Below are positions 57,016-64,000 of a DNA stretch of 64,000 nt, one piece after another. Numbering within the stretch: position 1 is the first letter of the stretch; each line of letters begins with the position of its first letter. The notes beneath the pieces were generated by a model. That model was not told the DNA's origin. It made no database searches and saw nothing but the letters and a program-made list of their open reading frames with translations. A program made the position numbers and the translations under genes. This stretch comes from Cystobasidiopsis lactophilus (lineage: Eukaryota > Basidiomycota > Agaricostilbomycetes > Agaricostilbales > Chionosphaeraceae). The DNA lies in assembly GCA_001599975.1 (NCBI GenBank), contig BCIO01000002.1, positions 496,001 to 560,000 of the forward strand, read 5' to 3'.

Positions 57016-58131
57016 ATGTCTTCTTCGTTGCCTGCCTTTAAGAAAGCGCTCGCTCAGTCTCGATCTGTGATCTGCCTCGCTGGCGCAGGTTTGTCTGCTG
57101 CGTCGGGCATTCCTACTTTTCGAGGAGCGGGTGAGAACTGTCTTGGTGGTGGTGTTCCAACTCGACGCTGAAGACTCGTAAAGGTGGGCTTTGGCGGCAG
57201 TACGATGCGATGTCCCTCGCCACCCCGGAAGCCTTCAGAGCCAATCCTTCTCGCTGCTGGCAATTCTACCAGACCCGAAGAGCAGTGTACGTCTTTCATC
57301 TTCGCTGGAGGTCTCCCAATTGAAGCAAGGGGCATCAGAGCGGCCAAAGCGAATCCCAACTTGGCCCACGATGTCCTCTCCAAAATGGCCTTCAAATCAG
57401 CAAGAAAAGGCTGGAATCCCAACTCTCAAATGACCTTGATTACTCAGAATGTGGACGGATTGTCGCCTAGGTCGCTTGCCGCTGTTCGAAAGGAGATGGG
57501 CAACGAAGAGCCGGATGCAGCATATTTTGACATGCACGGTACCGTCTGGCGCTTGCGATGCACTAGCTGCTTCAAAGAAGTGGAAGATTTGGCTGTGCCA
57601 GTGTGCGAGGCCCTGCGAAACGCAGAAGTGTTCGACAGTGGTTCAAGGGAGCCCGACATCCCCATTCGCGACTTGCCCCATTGCGCCGACTGTCTCGCCT
57701 CCAATCCGCCAGGAAAGAAAGATCCCAAGTTCGGCCTACTTCGTCCTGCAACCTGCTGGTTCGGTGCGTCAATGACTGAACTTCATGTTCATGCTTTTTG
57801 AACGCTGACCTTTCCTTGATGACCAAATTGCAGGAGAGATACCGCATCACATGGAAGAGATTGGCCGGTGCTTGGACTCGTGTGACTTGCTGGTCGTCGT
57901 GGGCACATCAAGCACGGTTCGTCTCTGTCATTTCCTTCTTTGCGCGCAGCGCTGAGCTCATGTCGTTGCACACCATAGGTCTACCCGGCGGCTGGATTCG
58001 CAGATAAAGTGCGGAATGCGGGCGGTCTTGTTGCAGTGTTCAACTTGGAACGCTCTCAGGGCGATCAAGAAGCCGACTTTCTGTTCATTGGCCCCTGCGA
58101 AGAAACTTTGCCCGCAGCGCTTCAGCCTTGA
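57016..58131 (+). CDS. Sirtuin, SIRT5-like (class III) NAD-dependent deacylase
   Basis: Sir2-family protein. Start at 57016 ([20 protein letters not shown]); an upstream in-frame ATG at 56989 is possible. Motifs: [19 protein letters not shown] (NAD site GAGxSxxSGIPxFR); across an intron [17 protein letters not shown] and [10 protein letters not shown], which holds the YxxR pair that reads acyl groups in SIRT5; [18 protein letters not shown] with the catalytic His; zinc cysteines CTSC and [16 protein letters not shown] joined across an intron; [29 protein letters not shown]. It ends [10 protein letters not shown], stop 58129-58131. The exon join near 57290-57330 is uncertain. Known class III enzymes remove succinyl, malonyl and glutaryl groups from lysines; that activity is inferred. 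Located just downstream of ACC1. Confidence 0.85.
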
Positions 58132-59002
58132 TCTTTCCTCGCCCTTCCTCAATGCCCCTTCTATCAGATTGATCAACGCTGCGACTCCTTTGGGTGCGTA
58201 TCACGTTTTTGGTCCTTATGTCTTCCAAGGTTAACATACGTCTCAGGCTCCAGTCGCCCATCTGTAGAGCGTGAAGAGGTTGAGAGGGGCGCCCGGGATA
58301 AGACGGCGGTCTCAAATGGTTCCGAAGGGTCGCCAGGGATTTCTGGCGGCGGATTCGCTTGGTTGAAGGCGATCCTGACCGTGGAGGCTCGTCGGACCAG
58401 GTCCAGGTGGAGCTAACCCGCTCGCTGGCGCCTGGTGGGTCTTGCATTCTTGGTCCAGCACTTTAACCTCGACTCACGCCATGGGCGCGGATAGTCGCCC
58501 AAAGCTCTTCGACCAGAGCTCTCTCGCCTTCAGTTTCTTGAAGCCCCCTTAGCAGCTCAGCTGTTGTCCTTTGAATCAGCGCAGACACCTCGATGTGTGT
58601 GTGTGTGTGTTAGAAGGCATTCATTCGCCTTCGCAGCCGCGCGACAAGAAGACGACGGAGCCATCCTGCATCGGTCGGGTCGACGAAAGCCGGACTGGTG
58701 GGCTTAGCGACTTTGGCACCTGCATTATTGATGGGTGGCTCATGCTCGCATTGGCACGTCACACACAGTGTCAGTCGTGAGCCCCAAGGCTGAAGACTGA
58801 AGAGGCCAAGGTCCAAAAGCTCAAGAGGGAGGCAAGAACAAGTTTGAAACGGCTTCAAGACCAGCCCATGGTGGTGCACCAGTTTCAAGGGAGGGGGAAC
58901 AGGGCAAAAGGGGTGGTGTTACAATGTGTGTGGGATTGAAATGCGAAGGTAAAAAGCGAGAGCCCGACAGCCAAAACAACAACAGTATGATCCCTGGTTG
59001 AT
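58132..59002. other. Convergent 3' region with (TG)n run
   Basis: Between the sirtuin and histone H4 stops. A dinucleotide run of about eight TG units lies at 58595-58612. No gene recognised; a 120-codon minus frame (58447-58085) overlaps the sirtuin end and has no domain. Confidence 0.4.
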
Positions 59003-59504
59003 TTAGATGCCGAAGCCGTAGAGGGTGCGGCCCTGCCTCTTGAGCGCGTAGACGACATCGAGGGAGGTGACGGTCTCTATGGGGTTCGCAGTGCGCGTTT
59101 AGTCAAAGGCCAATGGAGGCAAGGCAAGAGGCCGCAGACTCACTCCGCTTGGCGTGCTCGGTGTAAGTGACGGAATCCCTGATGACGTTCTCGAGGAAGA
59201 TCTTCAAGACACCGCGGGTCTCCTCGTAGATGAGGCCAGAGATACGCTTGACACCGCCACGACGCGCGAGACTGTGGGTTTGAGAACAGTGAGCTTTCGA
59301 GGCAGAAGGGCAGGCAGCGAAAGCAAGGCTCACCGACGAATGGCAGGCTTGGTGATGCCCTGGATGTTGTCCCGTAGGATCTTTCGGTGACGCTTGGCTC
59401 CGCTGTTGATGCGACACGGTCAGTGACTGAGGGCTTGAAGTTCAAGTGCAAGGTGCTCCTCACCCCTTGCCGAGACCTTTGCCGCCTTTTCCGCGTCCAG
59501 ACAT
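59003..59504 (-). CDS. Histone H4
   Basis: Core nucleosome histone. Start 59504 ([14 protein letters not shown]), four exons. Intron 1 follows GG (gtgagg...aacag), giving [20 protein letters not shown]; intron 2 splits [20 protein letters not shown]; intron 3 splits the Lys codon in HAKR(K)[14 protein letters not shown]. The end is GRTLYGFGI, stop 59005-59003. The protein is otherwise canonical; the final Ile replaces the nearly universal Gly of LYGFGG. Divergent from histone H3, 333 bp away, the usual paired arrangement for replication-dependent histones. Confidence 0.95.
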
Positions 59505-59837
59505 GTTGGTATGAGTGTTTGTTTGGGGGTTGGGGAGTGGGTGAAGAGTGGGTTGTGGAGGAAGCAGGACAAGAGGTGCGGCTCGCTTTATCAAGGCCTG
59601 GCTTTGTTTTGAAATTCTTGAGAGAGCGAGGGCCAAGGGGGGTCCCTTGTGCACAAATTTGGGGGGTCAAATTTTTGTGCACAGGCAAAAGTCACGCGTT
59701 TTTGGTTGCCAGCCCCCTTTGTGCGCGCAGAGAAAAGTAAACAAGGATCGGCTTGAAAAGTGGGCGGCTCACCTCTTGCTCTGCTATCACCACCTTCTCC
59801 CAACTCCCTCTCCACAACACACACTCCAAACCCACCA
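59505..59837. promoter_or_regulatory. Bidirectional H4-H3 promoter with long palindrome
   Basis: Shared 5' region of the divergent H4 and H3 genes. It contains an inverted repeat: left arm ttgtgcacaaatttg (59647-59661), right arm caaatttttgtgcaca (59668-59683), separated by six bases. A symmetric site between two co-expressed histone genes is a good candidate for an S-phase regulator site; no factor is known to me for it. Confidence 0.6.
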
Positions 59838-60507
<670 letters not shown>

Positions 60508-61934
60508 ATCGTCCTCCTCATCCTCCACTTTGGATCAAGGGTCGCTGCTGGCTGTCATATTCGATACAGGGTGGCCCTTGTGCTTTACACCACTTCGCTT
60601 TTCTTGCTACACATGTACTTCTAGCTTCCTTGCTTTCACCCCCGTTTAGCTTTTGCTCCCTTGCAAAACTACCCCCATCGCTGCATCTTCCCACTTTGCA
60701 GCTGGCTTCACATCTTGTTCCCCTATGATAGCCTTCTGTGTTTTTTGTGAGAGTGCGCGCACTTGGGGAAGATGGAAGTTGAATTATTGCACAACCGCTC
60801 GATGACCTTGCATGCATCTTTGGTGCCCGCCCAATGACCTTGCCATCGACCCGCGTTGGTCGTGCGCCAGTTTGCTGCGCTGTACTGCTTGATCATGATG
60901 CAGCCGTGTCCTCGAGTTGCAAGGCGCCAAGATCAGGAGTGGCGAGGCGTGAGGCGTGAGGCGCAAGTCGAGCGTGGGCGAGCTTGAAGGCGCCGGCACT
61001 TCGACACTTGAGGCCCACACGTCTGCTTGGGTATCAGTGGAATGAGCTAGCAGGTCAGTCCATGATCCAGCCTCCCAGAGCCATAACCAGGCAGGCAGCG
61101 AGAAGGCGATGCATTCTTGTCCCGATCGCGCTCTCGGCCAAGACTTGGCCACTGTTGAAGATGGTGCATGATCTTGTTGCACTTGATCTAGTCGAGGAGG
61201 TCGCTCGGTGCCAGTCCATGGGCTTGCGGGGTCGTGTCGGCCGGGCAGAAGGGGAGACTGGATTTGCTTGTTCCGGGAAAGGCGCCTGGACGAATGGTTG
61301 TAATCAGCACATCGTGAGGAGAATAATTGGAACATAAAGTGCTGTGTTGTACCTGTAGACAACAGTGCGGCCAGGCTCACCGGCAGGGTGACAAAGGGTC
61401 AAGGCTACGTGCTGAGCTGAGAAGGAGCTACCAGACTTTGCCCGCAGGGACCACTCAGTCATCGCCGTCTTTTAAGAGTCTTTGAAGTGGAAAGGAGGCA
61501 GAAACAATGGCAAGAAAGGGCGCTCTGGGCACTCCCGAGCTGGCAGCAGCAAGCAAGGGAGCAGAAGCCGCCGTTGATCGCAGCACCCAAACGGGCCACC
61601 AGACGTTTTCAATGAACTTGTTCTTGAAGTAGAGGGCATTACAAAGAGCAAACAGGCCGATTTCAGCAAAAGGCTCCGCGGCCGGCAATCTTCGATGTCA
61701 GCTTGAGGCGCTATTCTTCAATGCGGCAGCGCAGTCATGGGCCTTCGATGGTCCAAAACATGCTTCTTCGCGGTCCCCANGCTCAATTGAGGTCGCCAGA
61801 TCATCGCTGTGAGCGGAAGAGCCGCCCTCTTCCTTTTGGCCACCAAAAAAAACGTGACGCGAGCTCCTCTTTCATCGCTGCCAAACTCCTTGCTTCCGGC
61901 CAGCCAACTGCCGGACCAGCGCCAGTCAGAAGAG
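60508..61934. other. 1.4-kb stretch without a confirmed gene
   Basis: H3 3' flank and the 5' region of F-box copy G. A short tandem repeat of gtgaggc-type units lies at about 60944-60965. Minus frames at 61380-60784 and 61688-61455 have no domain. One undetermined base at 61780. The last 130 bp resembles the 5' flank of copy H (shared aacgtgacgcgagc word). Confidence 0.4.
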
Positions 61935-63139
61935 ATGCCAGAGCTGCCACTCGAGNTGGTCATCAAGGTCCTGGACGACGTCGAAGACCCTGCAGACCTG
62001 TCCGGCTTCCTCTGTCGCTCCTTGCTTTCTGCGATCCGTGCGCGCCTCTATTGCAGGGTGGACTTGAGCTGGGAGGATGAGGACGAGGCCTCGCTCGTTT
62101 TTGCGAATCAAAGGGTTAGGCGTCTTTTGCGGACTGTCAGAGGAGCTCAGGATTGGCAAGCGGCGCGCCTCATTCGCACTCTGAGGGTTGGCGAGTCTGT
62201 AAAGATTCTTGATGGCGAGCATGACATGCGTGCGGCAGTCTATGACCTCCTGTCGATGTGCGAATGCTTGCAGGCCCTGGAACTGGGCTACGTGACCGAA
62301 TGGCGCCTGGACGAACTGGATCGCGTGAGTGGGTTTGTTGATTTACTAACGAGGCATCAACCGATTGATCGAGGATTCAGACCTTGGTTTCTAGCAGTGC
62401 AAAAATCTGTACCGGTCTTCACGACCCTAAACGCATTTGCGAATTGCTCGCTTTTCCCAATTTGGTCGCCCGCTTGTCCACTGTGGACTTCGACGAGGTG
62501 GATTTCGACGACATGGAACTGCAGTTGCAACCCAGTTCTCCTGCCTTCGCCTTTGCAAAATTGGGACTCTACCTTTACACCGCTGCCATCGACCGATCGG
62601 TCTATTCAATCGGTCGCAACCTCTTCCTCACCGATTCTTTGCGCCACCTGCGACTCAAGGGCGCTGTGGAGGCATTGGATTTGGACGTTTTAAGCATCAT
62701 TGCAAGCGTGGGCAAATTCTTGCACACCCTGGACCTCATAACGAACGGAGATGACGGTACTGCCTACCTTCCCATGGCATGCGATGGCTTCCCGGATCTC
62801 ACAGCTTGCGCCAATCTTGAAGAGCTGAACGTATTGGAGCTGGCCTTCCGCGACCCCGAAGAACCGATTGCATTGCTTAAACGGCTTCCGGCTTCCCTTA
62901 AACGCATTCACTTTGTCTGCTACAACTCTGGCTATGACAAAGATCCGCCTCCGCTTCCAACATACGATCATTTGTGTTCACTCACCAACCTTTCTAACCT
63001 CTGCGAGCTGCGGATCTCTCACGCCCTGATCCCCCATCGCCATCTGCAGGTGCAGGTTCCAGCTAGCATTCACAACTCCTCTCCGCATTCTTTCCACTTG
63101 GTGTTAGACTCGTTTACCACGTTCAAAGAGTTTTTCTGA
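61935..63139 (+). CDS. F-box/LRR-like protein (copy G)
   Basis: Exon 1 61935-62324 (130 codons; MPELPLE then an undetermined residue from the n at 61956, VIKVLDDVEDPADLSGFLCR, SLLSAIRARLYCRV), phase-0 intron 62325-62380 (gtgagt...ttcag), exon 2 62381-63139 (TLVSSSAKICTGLHDPKRIC ...). Total 382 residues. LRR-like segments include LRHLRLKGAVEALDLDV, LHTLDLITN, ANLEELNVLELAF, ASLKRIHFV and LSNLCELRISHAL. Likely an SCF adaptor by family. It forms a tandem pair with copy H; DLSGFLCRSLL and the 5' flank are shared by the two, so the duplication is fairly recent. Confidence 0.72.
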
Positions 63140-63551
63140 TCCTCGGTGCGTTTTTTTCTGCGCCTTCAGCGAAGGGTTTCCTCAAGCTCCAACAGGAACC
63201 CTTCTTCGATCTGAGGCAGCGGAGCAATAGCAAGGTCACGCGTCCATTATGGAGATACGATACTTTAGGAGACTACGGTGGCTAGGATTGTGGTTGTTCA
63301 ACGGGCAGTGCTGGTGTTGGTCAGGGTGGCAAATCGGAATCGTTGTGGCCAGGCTGCGGCGTAAAGGGGCTGTCTGTGATGACGAGCTGTAGAGATGAAC
63401 GCGTCATTTCCGCTCCGGAAAGTCCTGAACTAGCAGGCCGGGCTCTCCTCTTTGCACCAGCAGAAACGTGACGCGAGCGCCACTTCCCGTTGGGCCGTTG
63501 ACCGAACAATCGCTTGCTCTTGACCAGCCAAAGTGGCATCTCCCAGCAAGC
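63140..63551. other. Intergenic between F-box copies G and H
   Basis: About 410 bp. The final 130 bp is a diverged duplicate of the sequence upstream of copy G. No gene. Confidence 0.45.
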
Positions 63552-64000
63552 ATGCCTACTCTTCCTATCGAGCTGCTCGCCGATGTAATTGGCCATATTG
63601 AAGGACCAGCAGACATGTCCGGCTTCAATTGTCGCGCATTGCTCTTCCCTCTGCGTACTCGCCTCTATCGCTCGGTAGACTTGAACTGGGATGGAATCGA
63701 GTCGGCAATGGACGTCGAGAAAAAGGTTCAGCGCCTTCTTAAGACCATCCAAACGGCCAAGGGTTGGAGCCCGGAGCGTTTCGTTCGCATTGTGCGAGTG
63801 ACCGAGCCAAGGTTTTCCGTCAAGAGAGGATCGAGAATCCGCCCGTTGGTCTACAGTCTCATCTCAAAGCTGGACTGTTTAGAAAAGTTGGTGTTGAGTG
63901 ACCTTGGCGCCTGGGATTTGGCTCTGCTCGGTGGCGTAAATCTATCTTCTTCTGCCGCTTGAAGGAAACCAATGCTGACGCTCACGGCGACCAGAGTCTC
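63552..64000 (+). CDS. F-box/LRR-like protein (copy H), cut by window end
   Basis: Exon 1 63552-63935 is exactly 128 codons: MPTLPIELLADVIGHIEGPA, DMSGFNCRALLFPLRTRLYR, and ends DLALLGG. The phase-0 intron 63936-63994 (gtaaat...accag) sits at the conserved family position; only the first six bases of exon 2 (Ser-Leu) are inside the window. Closest to copy G, its tandem neighbour. The rest of the protein lies beyond the window. Confidence 0.7.

Noticed and set aside
58595-58612. (TG)n run as a functional element
   Set aside because: Short microsatellites of this kind are common and nothing else marks the site.
60784-61380. 198-codon minus frame as a gene
   Set aside because: Polar, biased composition, no domain, no splice support; more likely non-coding DNA upstream of copy G.

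Overview
The window reads as nuclear DNA of a basidiomycete fungus, most likely a red-yeast-type Pucciniomycotina (Sporidiobolales/Microbotryomycetes-like). I infer this from moderately GC-rich compact genes broken by many short GT-AG introns (mostly 50-70 nt, often with donors gtgcgt/gtgagt), intron-containing histone H3 and H4 genes, and a lineage-expanded family of F-box/LRR-like genes. The species is not named by any sequence feature. Two ambiguous bases (n at 61780 and 61956) and several one-base frameshifts suggest a draft assembly. Exon boundaries given here are my own reading of splice sites and protein continuity.

Layout. 1-850: 3' part of the DNA primase small subunit. 1118-5921: three tandem F-box-like genes on the minus strand, the middle one frame-shifted and forming a tandem segmental duplication with its neighbour. 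6.3-17.6 kb: a metabolic and transport stretch with a membrane fatty-acid-hydroxylase-superfamily enzyme, an MFS transporter, a THEM6-like thioesterase, another F-box-like gene, a GABA/amino-acid permease with micro-exons, and a short-chain dehydrogenase. 17.7-20.9 kb: gene-poor, holding a decayed piece of the 3' end of a CLC chloride-channel gene. 21.0-23.5 kb: SH3-PX sorting-nexin-like gene. 24.2-29.8 kb: two or three fungal genes I cannot name. 30.1-33.0 kb: a damaged CLC chloride-channel gene, followed by a Pol III tRNA-like gene with a long intron (33.5-33.7 kb) and about 2 kb without genes.

35.8-49.0 kb: a small conserved-looking protein, an F-box-like gene, a protein kinase, a UBA/CUE-like + CCCH + DUF1771 + Smr protein, a seven-helix-type membrane protein with a 5-nt first coding exon, a sixth F-box-like gene and a hypothetical protein. 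49.4-56.8 kb: complete acetyl-CoA carboxylase (ACC1), followed directly by a class III (SIRT5-like) sirtuin at 57.0-58.1 kb, then divergent histone H4 and H3 genes sharing a 333-bp promoter with a strong palindrome. 61.9-64.0 kb: two more tandem F-box-like genes, the last cut by the window end.

Themes. Seven of the eight F-box-like copies share a phase-0 intron after codon 125-130, which marks them as one family. ACC1 (the malonyl-CoA source) beside a sirtuin with the acyl-pocket YxxR motif is a suggestive pair. The hydroxylase, transporter, thioesterase and dehydrogenase may form a loose lipid-metabolism neighbourhood. I saw no CRISPR array, no convincing intact transposon and no viral element.
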